Shown: positions 24,606 to 33,850, numbered from the stretch's first letter. The stretch: 64,000 bases of DNA from CAZOZZ01 sp965247425 (GCA_965247425.1 OZ252023.1:1736001-1800000), one strand, 5' to 3'. Notes: a model not told the origin generated them from the sequence alone. Translations and numbers: made by a program.

Positions 24606-26027
24606 ATGACCAAGGATGGTACGACGCTCGCCGTTGACCCTGCAAACCTCGTAGGCAGTCTGTTCGCTTTACTTCCGACCCCGATCGCCATTATCGATGC
24701 CGAGGGACGAGTCGTCATGTCGAATTCGACATTCAACGACTTCTTCCCGAACACCGACAACGTCAATCGGATTCCTCGTCACGAGGTTTCGATTAACGGG
24801 ACATCGACGTTCGACTTTGAAGCCGTGCCGCTGACCGATCAGGGCCTGTCGATATTTATCGGACGGGAAATCACGAACGAAGTACAGCTGCGCCAGCAAC
24901 TGGTTCACATGGAGAAAATGGCTGCGATTGGCCGCCTTGTTTCCGGTGTGGCTCACGAGTTGAACAACCCGCTGGCGGGCATCGTCGGTTATGCCCAGTT
25001 GCTCGGACGGTCGGATCTTGATCCTTCCGCAGCTCGCATGGTGGATGTGCTGAAGAAGCAAGCCGAGCGGGCTGGCCGTATCGTCCAGAATTTTCTCAGT
25101 CTGGCGACCAAGACGGAGCCCGAGAAGTACTCGTTCGACCTGAACAAAGTAGTCGAGAACGTCCTGCTGTTGCGCGAATACGATCACAGTGTGGGAGACA
25201 TCATCGTTTCCCAGGAATTGTCGTCGGGTTTGCCGATGGCATTCGGTGACGCGAGCCAGGTCGAACAGGTTGTGCTGAACCTGTTCATCAATGCCGAGGA
25301 TGCGGTCCGGTCGGTCGCCGGCCGTGTGGCTGAAATTCAGGTGAGCACTTTCGTACTGAACGAAAGGATTCGCCTGGAAGTGTGCGATAACGGCAGCGGC
25401 ATTCACTCCCACGACATGAGTCGGATTTTTGAACCCTTCTATACCACCAAAGGCAACCCGAACGGTGGCGGTGGAACAGGACTGGGACTGAACATCTGTG
25501 CCGAGATCGTCAAGGATCACGGAGGGGAACTCTACGCCTGGAGCAATTACGGGACCGGTTCCACTTTCACCATGGAATTGCCGATGAAGGCCGTGGAGCC
25601 CATCCCACCTGTCGTTAAGAAGAGGCCGACCGGTGTTTCGCTCGAGGGTAAGTCGATCATGGTGATCGATGACGAGGTGACCATCACCGAGTTGATCGAC
25701 GAGCTCCTGACTCGACATGGCGCTAACGTCGACTTCTTTAATTCCGGCGCGGAGGCCTTCGATCAGTTGTGCGTGAAGTCCTACGATGCGATCGTCTGCG
25801 ACCAGCGGATGCCGGGCGTGAATGGGCAAAATTTGTATCGGATGGTGGAATCACTGAATCCCGACATGGCCCGACGATTCCTGTTTGTGACCGGCGACGT
25901 CCTCAACGATCGCACCAAACAATTTTTCGCCCAGACAGGAACACGTTATCTCCGAAAGCCGTTCCGGCTGGATGACCTTCTTCACGCGGTTGAAGGTGTG
26001 CTAGGAGCCCGTGGTGGAAGTCTGTAG
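24606..26027 (+). CDS. Soluble hybrid histidine kinase (PAS-HisKA-HATPase-REC)
   Basis: ATG 24606 with GGAAGGGGG upstream gives 473 aa. A PAS-like sensor (PIAIIDAEGRVVMSNSTFNDFF) precedes the H-box SGVAHELNNPLAGIVGYAQ, N-box LNLFINAEDAV, G-boxes NGSGI and GGTGLGLNI, and a C-terminal receiver (SIMVIDDEV, phosphoacceptor Asp in IVCDQRMPG, Lys in RKPF). No membrane helix is seen, so it is cytoplasmic. The last residues GARGGSL and the stop are encoded by the terminal repeat of the miniature element at 26001-26300, so the original C-terminus was replaced. Confidence 0.9.
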   Translation: MTKDGTTLAVDPANLVGSLFALLPTPIAIIDAEGRVVMSNSTFNDFFPNTDNVNRIPRHEVSINGTSTFDFEAVPLTDQGLSIFIGREITNEVQLRQQLVHMEKMAAIGRLVSGVAHELNNPLAGIVGYAQLLGRSDLDPSAARMVDVLKKQAERAGRIVQNFLSLATKTEPEKYSFDLNKVVENVLLLREYDHSVGDIIVSQELSSGLPMAFGDASQVEQVVLNLFINAEDAVRSVAGRVAEIQVSTFVLNERIRLEVCDNGSGIHSHDMSRIFEPFYTTKGNPNGGGGTGLGLNICAEIVKDHGGELYAWSNYGTGSTFTMELPMKAVEPIPPVVKKRPTGVSLEGKSIMVIDDEVTITELIDELLTRHGANVDFFNSGAEAFDQLCVKSYDAIVCDQRMPGVNGQNLYRMVESLNPDMARRFLFVTGDVLNDRTKQFFAQTGTRYLRKPFRLDDLLHAVEGVLGARGGSL

Positions 26028-26300
26028 GGTCGCGTTACGAGCGCCATGGGGCTAGATGCAAGGCGCCACGACGACGGCGATCGTTCCCATCGAAGACGGC
26101 GATGCCTTCCATCGATCTAGGAGTGGCAACGCCGCAGCTGGCCCCATGCCGTCGTAACCCGTAGGGCGCAGGGGTCTTCGGGCCACAGGCTTTGTCATTC
26201 GTCGGTCACGATGACAAAGCATCGTTCCGCTCCTCATTTCGCGCCTGTGACCCGAATACCCCTGCGCGCGACCCTACAGACTTCCACCACGGGCTCCTAG
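26001..26300 (+). mobile_element. Miniature inverted-repeat element, copy 1
   Basis: 300 bp bounded by CTAG with perfect 34-bp terminal inverted repeats (26001-26034 and 26267-26300). Inside are two further large imperfect hairpins: about 26022-26166 and 26162-26277. No transposase is encoded; the small frame at 26052-26237 is not a likely gene. An inverted copy lies at 29057-29364. The ends and hairpins are conserved, the loop of the first hairpin is not. Confidence 0.85.
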
Positions 26301-26324
26301 GTTCCGCTCCTGAATAACTAACCG

Positions 26325-27224
26325 CTACCTGCTAACCAAGTTTCTCAGCGTACCGACACCTTCCAGGTCGATTTCAACGACGTCTCCCGGTTTCATGAAT
26401 ACCGGCGGTTTTCTGGTGAACCCGACTCCCGCGGGCGTCCCGGTGGCGATCACGTCTCCGGGTTCGAGTGTCAGCACACGGGATGTGTAGGAGACCAGCT
26501 CGGCAACCTTGAAGATGAGATTGCTGGTGTTGGAATCCTGCATCGTTTCCCCGTTCAGCCGAAGAGAGATTCCGAGCCCGTCCCCGTCTCCCAGGTCGCT
26601 TGTCGTGACCAGGCACGGGCCGATCGGCGCGAATGTATCGAACGATTTCCCGCGAATCCACTGATTGTCCGAAAACTGGAGATCCCTGGCGGAAACATCG
26701 TTTACGATCGTGTAGCCCGCGACGTGCTCGATAGCCTCCTCCTCGGGTACGTGCCGGCCTCGACGGCCGATCACGACTCCCATCTCGGCCTCGAAGTCGA
26801 TCTGGTCGCTCATCTCCGGGATGATGATCGATTCGCCCGGCCCGATGATCGTGTTCGCGAACATCGCAAACAGGAGAGGCTGTTCCGGCCTGGTCATAGC
26901 GACTTCATCGGCGTGGTCGTGGTAGTTGAGGCCGATCCCAATGATCTTTTCGGGATGGAAGACCGTTTGGCGCAGTCGTAGTTCCGAGGCGGGGAGCAAT
27001 AAATCGGTGCCCAGACCTGACAGGTCACTTTCCAGGCCGTGCAGCTGTTTCTCAAGAACCCCGATACCGCCCTCGATCCGGAGGGCCTCTTCGATCGAAG
27101 ACACCTCGTTGAACCGGATGTGTCCGGCCGTGATCGCCCCTGTGACATCCAGGCAATGTTGTCCAAGCTCGCAGCCCAATCGGACAGAGGAGTCATCCGC
27201 TCGGGAAAAGTTCATGAATTTCAA
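26325..27224 (-). CDS. Fumarylacetoacetate-hydrolase-family protein
   Basis: 299 aa from TTG 27224 (AGGAGG about 5 nt before); ATG 27215 is possible. The FAH C-terminal domain is complete: IIGIGLNYHDHADE, the metal ligands in DFEAEMGVVIG, VAGYTIVNDVSARDLQ, the RGKSFDTFAPIGPCLV stretch and GDVIATGTPAGVG. Members hydrolyse or decarboxylate beta-diketo acids in aromatic and sugar-acid degradation using Mg2+. The precise substrate is unknown. It lies alone between the miniature element and the divergent ABC ATPase. Confidence 0.9.
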   Translation of the reverse strand: MKFMNFSRADDSSVRLGCELGQHCLDVTGAITAGHIRFNEVSSIEEALRIEGGIGVLEKQLHGLESDLSGLGTDLLLPASELRLRQTVFHPEKIIGIGLNYHDHADEVAMTRPEQPLLFAMFANTIIGPGESIIIPEMSDQIDFEAEMGVVIGRRGRHVPEEEAIEHVAGYTIVNDVSARDLQFSDNQWIRGKSFDTFAPIGPCLVTTSDLGDGDGLGISLRLNGETMQDSNTSNLIFKVAELVSYTSRVLTLEPGDVIATGTPAGVGFTRKPPVFMKPGDVVEIDLEGVGTLRNLVSR

Positions 27225-27433
27225 TCATCCCTCCTGTTTCGACTACATCGAAGGCCAGCAGTTTAGCCCTATTTCTGGGGTCACGACTGCGTTTTCTGTC
27301 CGAAATTTCCAACTACCTGCATATTCCTAACCCGCGACAGCCGAATTGAGATAGGTTTAGAAATTCGGCGCGCCACGGTGGGTGTGCGTTGGTTGTGTGA
27401 AGGAATCGCTGACGAGGGTCCGGGTCCCGATTG

Positions 27434-28186
27434 ATGTCCAACTACATCGAGTTTACAGACGTCCACAAGGCGTTCGACGAGAAGGTCGTCCTGGACGGTG
27501 TCTCTTTCGGCGTCGAGCGTGGCACGACCTTCGCGATCCTCGGTCCCAGCGGGGTAGGGAAGACCGTTCTGTTGACCCATGCCGTAGGCTTTCTCGTCCC
27601 GGATGCCGGTCGGGTGCAGATCGATGGGCAGGACATTACAGGGATGACGGAGCGTCAACTGGCCGTTCTTCGTCGAAAGGTCCAGCTGGTGTTTCAGTCG
27701 GGCGCACTCTTTGATTCGCTTTCGGTCTGGGAGAACGTTGCCTTTCCGCTTCAGGACATCGGCCTCACCACCATGGAAATCGAGGATCGTGTGATGGAGA
27801 AACTCCAACTGGTGGAAATCGAAGACCTGGCCGACCTCATGCCTTCCGAACTGAGTACCGGGACGAAACGCGCCGTGGCTATCGCCCGCGCCGTGGCTGC
27901 CGAACCCGAAGCAATCCTCTACGATGAGCCCACGACCATGGTCGATCCGCTTCTCTCCCAGACTATCAACGACCTGATCAACAAGATGTCGGACAGGCTT
28001 GAGATCACTCAGATGGTCGTCACCCATGACATCGCCAATTGTGCTGAGAAGGTTGCTGACCGGGTCGCCCTGATGGACCACGGGAAATTCGTCTTTAACG
28101 GAACTGTTCGGGAGTTGTACGCCAGTGATCTTCCTGTCGTTCGTGAGTTCGTGGATGAAGACCACTTCCGTTTCGAGAATCGTTAG
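27434..28186 (+). CDS. ABC transporter ATPase of the MlaF (lipid transport) type
   Basis: 250 aa from ATG 27434. Walker A is GPSGVGKT; the Q-loop FQSGALFDSLSVWENVAFPL is characteristic of MlaF-type ATPases that power phospholipid transport with MlaE and MlaD. The signature is ELSTGTKRAVAIARA, a variant of LSGGQ, and Walker B is ILYDEPTTMVDP with a switch His in VVTHD. No permease or MCE gene is next to it, so partners must be encoded elsewhere. Confidence 0.85.
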   Translation: MSNYIEFTDVHKAFDEKVVLDGVSFGVERGTTFAILGPSGVGKTVLLTHAVGFLVPDAGRVQIDGQDITGMTERQLAVLRRKVQLVFQSGALFDSLSVWENVAFPLQDIGLTTMEIEDRVMEKLQLVEIEDLADLMPSELSTGTKRAVAIARAVAAEPEAILYDEPTTMVDPLLSQTINDLINKMSDRLEITQMVVTHDIANCAEKVADRVALMDHGKFVFNGTVRELYASDLPVVREFVDEDHFRFENR

Positions 28187-28254
28187 GAACCTGAGCGGCA
28201 GGGCATTCTTACCGCATGTGAACTTCGAGTCTTCGCGGTGAAAATACCCGCATC

Positions 28255-28935
28255 CTACTTCTTCGCAATCAACAACAACGCGCCTGCGGCCTGGAAGCCT
28301 TCCAGATCCTTGCGGCTGGGGTGCCATCGTGATGGTTTGAAGTCGTCGGGTATTGGCGTTGGATCGCTGATCCGGCGATGGGAGACCTCGCTGAAGCCGG
28401 CCCGTCGAAGCAGCTTTTTGTAGTCGTCGGCCCCGAGAAGGTGGACCGGAATGTCCAGGTACTTCGACCACACGTGGCTGTACGGGTTTTCCTTGAAGTA
28501 GTTAATAAGCAGGTACCCGCATCCGCCCGGCCGTAAGATGCGGCAAACCTCCCCGAACGTGGTTTCGAGGTCCGGATAGTAGTAGATGGATTCGACGCTG
28601 AGGAGCGAGTCGAAGTACGCGTCACGGCAGGGAATACCGGCCGCGTCGGCTACCAGGAAGAAGGTGTTGGGTGGGTTGGGGTATTCCCCCACCGCCTCGC
28701 GGATCATGTGGTCGGCCAGGTCCGCGCCCACGATGACTCCTTTCGGGGCCATACCGGCCAGGACTCGGGAAGCCCAGCCGCTGCCACAGCCAAGATCGAA
28801 AATGTTGTCCTCCTGCCGGACCCCCATCAATTCGATCGTCAGACGAGTGATTTCCCAGTGGCTTTCCTCCATGCCGCGTCCGCGGCCCTCATCTGCCCAG
28901 CGGTTGAACTCACGACGTACCTGATCTTCGCTCAT
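28255..28935 (-). CDS. Class I SAM-dependent methyltransferase
   Basis: 226 aa. Motif I is IFDLGCGSGWASRVL (about residues 44-58); the acidic residue binding SAM ribose is in GADLADHMI; motif II LVADAAGIPCRDAYFDSLLSVESIYYYPD; motif III ILRPGGCGYLLI. It belongs to the UbiE/COQ5-like Methyltransf_11 group. The substrate is unknown. It lies between the ABC ATPase (convergent) and the second miniature element. Confidence 0.88.
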   Translation of the reverse strand: MSEDQVRREFNRWADEGRGRGMEESHWEITRLTIELMGVRQEDNIFDLGCGSGWASRVLAGMAPKGVIVGADLADHMIREAVGEYPNPPNTFFLVADAAGIPCRDAYFDSLLSVESIYYYPDLETTFGEVCRILRPGGCGYLLINYFKENPYSHVWSKYLDIPVHLLGADDYKKLLRRAGFSEVSHRRISDPTPIPDDFKPSRWHPSRKDLEGFQAAGALLLIAKK

Positions 28936-29056
28936 AGTGCGTTTGATCCTTTTGAGAGGTTAGTTTCAGGGGGATTGTCTCGCCTGATACCATTATCGTT
29001 CGGTGGGAGCCGACCCGGGTCCGCCTGGCGCACATTAATGATCATTCAGTTTCTTA

Positions 29057-29364
29057 CTAGGAGCCCGTGGTGGAAGTCTGTAGGGTCGCGCGCAGGGGTA
29101 TTCGGGTCTCAGGCGCGAAATGAGGAGCGGAACGATGCTTTGTCATCATGACCGACGAATGACAAAGCCTGTGGCCCGAAGACCCCTGCGCCCTACGGGT
29201 TACGACGGCATGGGGCCATCAGCGGCGTTGGCACTCTCTCCGGACATTGCCCGATGGGGAGTATCGACGTCTTCGATGGGCACATCGACGTCGTCCACGC
29301 GCCTTGCAGCTAGCCCCATGGCGCTCGTAACGCGACCCTACAGACTTCCACCACGGGCTCCTAG
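29057..29364 (-). mobile_element. Miniature inverted-repeat element, copy 2 (inverted)
   Basis: 308 bp bounded by CTAG, with the same 34-bp terminal repeats as copy 1, in the opposite orientation. The nested hairpins are kept, while the central loop differs in sequence and length. The element ends directly at the ATG of the next gene, so it supplies that gene's 5' leader. Small frames inside it are not genes. Confidence 0.85.
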
Positions 29365-30009
29365 ATGAACCCCCTCATCATCTTCGATCTCGACGGGACG
29401 CTTGTCGATTCCAAGCGAGACTTGTGCGCCTCGGTGAACTTCGTTCGTCAAAGGTACGGGCTGGCTGCTCTCGCCGACTCCGTCATAGCCGGCTTGATCG
29501 GTGATGGGGCACACAAGCTCATCGAGCGCGCGCTCGAGGCCCACGGTTCGGAACGGAAGGTTCGGGACGGCCTTCGAATGTTTCTCGACTACTATCGCGA
29601 GCACATGCTGGATGAGACCGATCTCTACGACGGGGTGCGGGAAACCCTGGCGGCCCTGGCGGATTGCCAGATGGCCGTGTTGACCAACAAACCCTATCTT
29701 TTCAGCTGTGCGATGCTGGACGGGCTGGGGATTTATGATTATTTTTCGGCAATTTATGGGGGGAACAGCTTCCGGCAGAAGAAACCGGACCCCGTCGGTG
29801 TGTTCAGGATCCTGTCCGATACCAGAGCGGATCCCGAGTCGACCTGGATGGTCGGCGACTCTGCCGTCGATGTGATGACAGGTCGCAATGCGGGCGTCAC
29901 GACATGCGGTGTGACTTACGGATATGCCGCGGACACTTTCGAAGACACTCCGCCTGACTTCCTGATTGACAAATTTCATCACTTGGAGGATCTAATAAGG
30001 CACCGATAG
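29365..30009 (+). CDS. gph: Phosphoglycolate-phosphatase-like HAD hydrolase
   Basis: 214 aa. Motif I IIFDLDGTLVDSK (nucleophile Asp8, acid/base Asp10), a helical cap with LIGDGAHKLIERAL, motif II Thr in VLTNKPY, motif III Lys in RQKKPDPVG, motif IV MVGDSAVDVMTGRNAG. This is the Gph pattern; the enzyme would remove phosphate from 2-phosphoglycolate, though close paralogues act on other small phosphates. The ATG directly abuts the miniature element and a TAG precedes it in frame, so the start is fixed. No purine-rich ribosome site is seen. Confidence 0.85.
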   Translation: MNPLIIFDLDGTLVDSKRDLCASVNFVRQRYGLAALADSVIAGLIGDGAHKLIERALEAHGSERKVRDGLRMFLDYYREHMLDETDLYDGVRETLAALADCQMAVLTNKPYLFSCAMLDGLGIYDYFSAIYGGNSFRQKKPDPVGVFRILSDTRADPESTWMVGDSAVDVMTGRNAGVTTCGVTYGYAADTFEDTPPDFLIDKFHHLEDLIRHR

Positions 30010-30038
30010 GTGCGTTCTGATTCGAGGAGGCAGGTCCC

Positions 30039-31514
30039 GTGCTGGAGGTCCGAAACTACATCCGAGGCGAGTGGTCCGCCGTCGGGTCCGGTCGTGAGAT
30101 CGAGATCCGCAACCCGGCAGATCAAGAACAGGTGCTCGGACGAGGTTACCTCGCGGGTGTGAACGAAGCAGAGGCCGCTATCACGGCGGCCGCCGAGGCC
30201 TTACCCTCCTGGTCCTCGATGCCCGGACCTCGGCGTGGCGACCTCATAGAGCGGGCCGCCGACATCCTTCGGGACGAGCAGGACGATGTCGCGCGGCTGC
30301 TGACCGAAGAAGAAGGCAAGCCGCTCGCCGATGCGCGCGGCGAGCTCTATCGTGCCTGCAATGTTCTTAACTATGTCGCAGGCGAATGCCGACGACCCGA
30401 TGGAAGTCGAATCCCCTCCGAGCTACCCAAGAATCTGACTTACACGATCCGGCAGCCTCTCGGTGTCGTTGTCCTGGTTACGCCGTGGAATTTTCCGATC
30501 GCCATTCCGGCGTGGAAGATCGGGCCTGCCCTGGCAGCCGGCAACACCGTCGTTTTCAAGCCATCGTCGACGACCCCTCTGACCGCCGCTCGACTGGTGG
30601 AGATTTTCGAGCGTGCCGGCATCCCTCCGGGTGTTTTGAACCTGATCGTGGGCGCCGGCCAGGTCGTCGGAGATCGGCTGGTCGCCGATCCGCGCGTCCG
30701 GGGCGTCTCCTTTACGGGGTCCACCGATAACGGCACCCGTATTTACACGGCTTGTGCCTCCCGTGGGATCAAGGCGCAGTGTGAGATGGGTGGCAAAAAT
30801 CCGGCGGTGGTGCTGGAGGATGCGGATCTGGATCTGGCCGCCGACGGAATCGTCGCCGGGGCCTTTGGATCGACCGGCCAGAGATGCACGGCGACCAGCC
30901 GGGCGATCCTCGACGAGGGTATTGCCGACGAAGTTGTTGAAAAAATCGTCGACCGGGTTTCGGATTGGAAGATGGGCAACGGGTTCGATCCGGACACGGA
31001 CATGGGTCCGCTGGTCAACGAGCAGCAACTCCGGACGGCTGAAGAGTACGTGAACATCGGGCGAGAGGAGGGCGCGAACCTGGTCTGCGGGGGCAGCCGG
31101 ATCGAGGACACACCGACGCCGGGATTCTTCTTTCAGCCGACGGTGTTTGATCGGGTCGAGACGGGATTCCGGATCGCACGGGAGGAGATCTTCGGCCCGG
31201 TTCTTTCGGTCATCCGGGTCCGGGGCTATGAAGCGGCGCTCGCGGCCGCCAACGACTCCGATTACGGCCTGGCCTGCTCGATCTATTCAAACGATGCCGG
31301 CCATGTTTTTGATTTCAGCGAGCGCGCCGAGGCGGGTATGATCCACATCAATTCGCCGACGGTTGGAGGAGAGGCTCAGGTCCCGTTCGGCGGCATCAAG
31401 GGCTCCGGCATCGGAGATCGCGAGCAGGGCCCCACGGCCCTGGATTTCTACTCCGATTTGAAGATCGTTTATGTGGATTACACGGGCCGGGCGCGGAAGA
31501 GCAAGTTCTACTGA
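30039..31514 (+). CDS. NAD(P)-dependent aldehyde dehydrogenase (ketoglutarate-semialdehyde/dioxovalerate-type)
   Basis: GTG 30039, with GAGGAGG upstream, gives a full-length 491-aa ALDH. Cofactor and active-site motifs are intact: VTPWNFPIAIPAWKIGPALAA, SFTGSTDNG, the general-base Glu in CEMGGKNP and the nucleophile Cys in GSTGQRCTATSR, then EEIFGPVLSV. The overall pattern fits 2,5-dioxovalerate dehydrogenases of sugar-acid catabolism, but this is an inference. It lies 29 bp after the HAD gene and 15 bp before the peptidase. Confidence 0.92.
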   Translation: MLEVRNYIRGEWSAVGSGREIEIRNPADQEQVLGRGYLAGVNEAEAAITAAAEALPSWSSMPGPRRGDLIERAADILRDEQDDVARLLTEEEGKPLADARGELYRACNVLNYVAGECRRPDGSRIPSELPKNLTYTIRQPLGVVVLVTPWNFPIAIPAWKIGPALAAGNTVVFKPSSTTPLTAARLVEIFERAGIPPGVLNLIVGAGQVVGDRLVADPRVRGVSFTGSTDNGTRIYTACASRGIKAQCEMGGKNPAVVLEDADLDLAADGIVAGAFGSTGQRCTATSRAILDEGIADEVVEKIVDRVSDWKMGNGFDPDTDMGPLVNEQQLRTAEEYVNIGREEGANLVCGGSRIEDTPTPGFFFQPTVFDRVETGFRIAREEIFGPVLSVIRVRGYEAALAAANDSDYGLACSIYSNDAGHVFDFSERAEAGMIHINSPTVGGEAQVPFGGIKGSGIGDREQGPTALDFYSDLKIVYVDYTGRARKSKFY

Positions 31515-31529
31515 CGAGGAGAATCCAAG

Positions 31530-33578
31530 ATGAAAATGGCAATGGCTGAGAAAGGGGGAAAGGGATGGATCACGGTGTCCCTGGTTCTGGTCGCCGGGCT
31601 GTTGATGATCCCAACTCCCAGCCGCGGTCAGAGTGGCAGCGGCTCCCCTCGGGAAGGGCTGCCGATCGATGCTCTTGCAGCCACGGTGTGGGTTGAGGAA
31701 TTCGATGTGTCGCCCGATGGGAACCAGATCGTCTACAAATCCGCGAAGGCCGGGACATACGATATCTGGATAGCCGGGACAGCTGGCGGTGAACCCATGA
31801 GGTTGACCGACATGCCGGGGCGGGAAATGCTTCCGAAGTTCAGCCCCGACGGTCGATGGATCGTCTTCGAGGCGGATCGGGGCGGTGTCAATGTCCGGGA
31901 TCTGTATCTTGTTCCATCTGCCGGCGGCGACGTCGTGCAACTGACCGATAACCCGTTGAATGACGGCGGAGCGATGTGGTCTCCCGACAGCGCGAAAATT
32001 TATTTCTCGACCGGCATGTTCTGGGATAGTTCGATCGCCGAGGTCGACATCGCGACCCGTGAAATCCGACGCGTCCGATCCGGCGGCGGCGCCACCCTTT
32101 CGCCCGACGGAAAGATGCTGGTGTTCACAGGAAATCGCAAGCCGGATGACGACGATCAGAGCAACCGCGATATTTACGTGGCCCCTCTGGGGGAGGGCGA
32201 AGCTCGGCCGCTCACGCCCGACACTCTGAACTCCCTGGATTCGGCGCCGGCCTGGTCGCCGGACGGGACGAAGATCGCTTTCATCTCGGATCGAAACGGT
32301 TGGAACAACCTGGGCGTGATCGATGTTGAGACCGGGCGGACGCGTATGCTGCTCACCGAAGAGATCGAACACAGCGAGCCGCGATGGTCTCCCGACGGCG
32401 CATGGCTTTCCTTTACGAAGAACCTGGACTACCAGTACCACATTTTCAAGATCCCGGCCGAAGGCGGAGAGGCGTTGCAACTCACCCAGCGGGGTGGCGT
32501 CAATGGCGGCTCGTCCGCCACAGGCCAGACCCGCGGAATGCACCAGTGGCATCCCGATGGAAAGCAGATCGTCTACTACCATTCCGATCCCACCATGACC
32601 GGCGACGTCTGGATCATGTCCGACTCCGGCGACAATGCCCGGCAGATCACGAACCACCAGCCGGTCGCGCTGGGCGACCCGGACCTTTTTGTCTGGCCCG
32701 AGTTCATCGAATACAAGAGCTTCGACGGGCGCGAGGTGGCAGGCCTGGTCTACAAGCCGAAGGGGAGTCGCGCCGGCGACCGGTTACCCGCGCTGTTCTT
32801 CTTCCGTGCCAATTCGAACGGACAGCACCCGGTTCAATGGCATCCTTACATCCAATACTTCGTCAGCCGCGGGTACCTGGTGTTTGCGCCGAATTTCAGA
32901 GGGAGTACGGGGCGGGGAAAGGACTACCGTCAATCGGTGTTCACCCACGGAGGGGACCACGACCTGCGGGACGCCTTCCTGGGTATGGACCGGCTCGCCG
33001 CTGAAGGATGGGTGGATACGGAACGGGTCGGCGCGTTCGGCGGGTCCACGGGCGGTTTCTTCACGACGACGGCAGTGACGAAGGATCCCCAGCGATTCAA
33101 GGTCGGTGTGGTCTGGTACGGGTCCACGGATCTGGTGACGCTATCGACCTACGCGGGCATGGAAGGGTGGAACAAATTTCTCATTGGAGACACGCCGCTC
33201 GAAAACCCGGAAAACTACTACAACAGGTCGATCATGTACCACGCCGATCGGGTGAAGGTCCCCCTGTTGTTTCTCTACGCGCAAGGAGACTCCGCCGCCC
33301 GCTTTCAGCAGATCGAGCAGTACGGCATGCAGGCCCTCATCCACGGAAACTGGTTCGACTGGGTCGTGTACGCGAAGGAGCCGCACGGGTGGTACCACTG
33401 GAGACCCGATAGCGTCGGAAACTCCCTGACCGCCATGAGTCAGATGTTCGACAAGTTCCTGCTCGGGGCGGAACACGATGTGAAAGGCCTGGCCGCCGAG
33501 CAGCGTGAAGGAATCCGTATCCTCCGAAACCCCACGATAGAACTGTGGAACTCGTTGAGGAACGGTGGCCCGCGGTAG
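31530..33578 (+). CDS. Exported S9-family serine peptidase (TolB/PD40 propeller plus prolyl oligopeptidase domain)
   Basis: 682 aa with a signal peptide (WITVSLVLVAGLLMIPTPSRG). Several PD40 beta-propeller repeats follow (FSPDGRWIVFEA, WSPDGTKIAFISD, WHPDGKQIVYY), then an alpha/beta-hydrolase domain from about residue 400 with NFRGSTGRGKDY, the nucleophile elbow GGSTGG, Asp in YAQGDSA and His in EPHGWY. This is a complete S9-type triad, though the Asp and His contexts differ from classic acylaminoacyl-peptidases. It would cut small peptides in the periplasm. It lies directly after the aldehyde dehydrogenase. Confidence 0.9.
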   Translation: MKMAMAEKGGKGWITVSLVLVAGLLMIPTPSRGQSGSGSPREGLPIDALAATVWVEEFDVSPDGNQIVYKSAKAGTYDIWIAGTAGGEPMRLTDMPGREMLPKFSPDGRWIVFEADRGGVNVRDLYLVPSAGGDVVQLTDNPLNDGGAMWSPDSAKIYFSTGMFWDSSIAEVDIATREIRRVRSGGGATLSPDGKMLVFTGNRKPDDDDQSNRDIYVAPLGEGEARPLTPDTLNSLDSAPAWSPDGTKIAFISDRNGWNNLGVIDVETGRTRMLLTEEIEHSEPRWSPDGAWLSFTKNLDYQYHIFKIPAEGGEALQLTQRGGVNGGSSATGQTRGMHQWHPDGKQIVYYHSDPTMTGDVWIMSDSGDNARQITNHQPVALGDPDLFVWPEFIEYKSFDGREVAGLVYKPKGSRAGDRLPALFFFRANSNGQHPVQWHPYIQYFVSRGYLVFAPNFRGSTGRGKDYRQSVFTHGGDHDLRDAFLGMDRLAAEGWVDTERVGAFGGSTGGFFTTTAVTKDPQRFKVGVVWYGSTDLVTLSTYAGMEGWNKFLIGDTPLENPENYYNRSIMYHADRVKVPLLFLYAQGDSAARFQQIEQYGMQALIHGNWFDWVVYAKEPHGWYHWRPDSVGNSLTAMSQMFDKFLLGAEHDVKGLAAEQREGIRILRNPTIELWNSLRNGGPR

Positions 33579-33622
33579 GGTGGCTTGACCTGGGGGGGTG
33601 TCGCGTACCGACAAGTTGACTC

Positions 33623-33747
33623 GACGCAGAGACGCAGAGACGCGGAGAGAGATTTGTGTGGGAAGTGTTAGAGCAGTCGATGCGAAAGTGACTTGAGCTC
33701 ACGAAGAGATGTCCCCCGAAAAAAATTCTCTGCGTCTTTGCGTCTCT
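33623..33747. repeat. GACGCAGA-type repeat with inverted partner
   Basis: 33623-33650 is a run of GACGCAGA/GACGCGGA units, and 33727-33747 is its near inverse (TCTCTGCGTCTTTGCGTCTC). Such motifs recur in the window (18126-18145). The pair could form a hairpin of about 20 bp downstream of the peptidase gene. Confidence 0.6.
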
Positions 33748-33850
33748 TGTCCCTGCCGTCCTTTGCCCATTGACAAGGTTGCGGGGATTTCTATAAATGA
33801 AATATGGGAAGTAGGTCGGCGGCCGCGCCGCCGGGTGTGCGCGAGTCATT

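Noticed and set aside
24669..25829. 386-aa minus-strand frame over the hybrid kinase
   Set aside because: Shadow of the kinase; no motif or ribosome site.
27281..28471. 396-aa minus-strand frame over the ABC ATPase
   Set aside because: Shadow of the MlaF-type gene with no domain content.
26052..29368. Short frames inside the miniature elements (26052-26237, 29120-29368)
   Set aside because: They share residues only because the DNA repeat is shared; no ribosome site, and the frames change where the loops diverge.
31287..32657. 456-aa minus-strand frame over aldehyde dehydrogenase/peptidase
   Set aside because: Shadow frame spanning two real genes.
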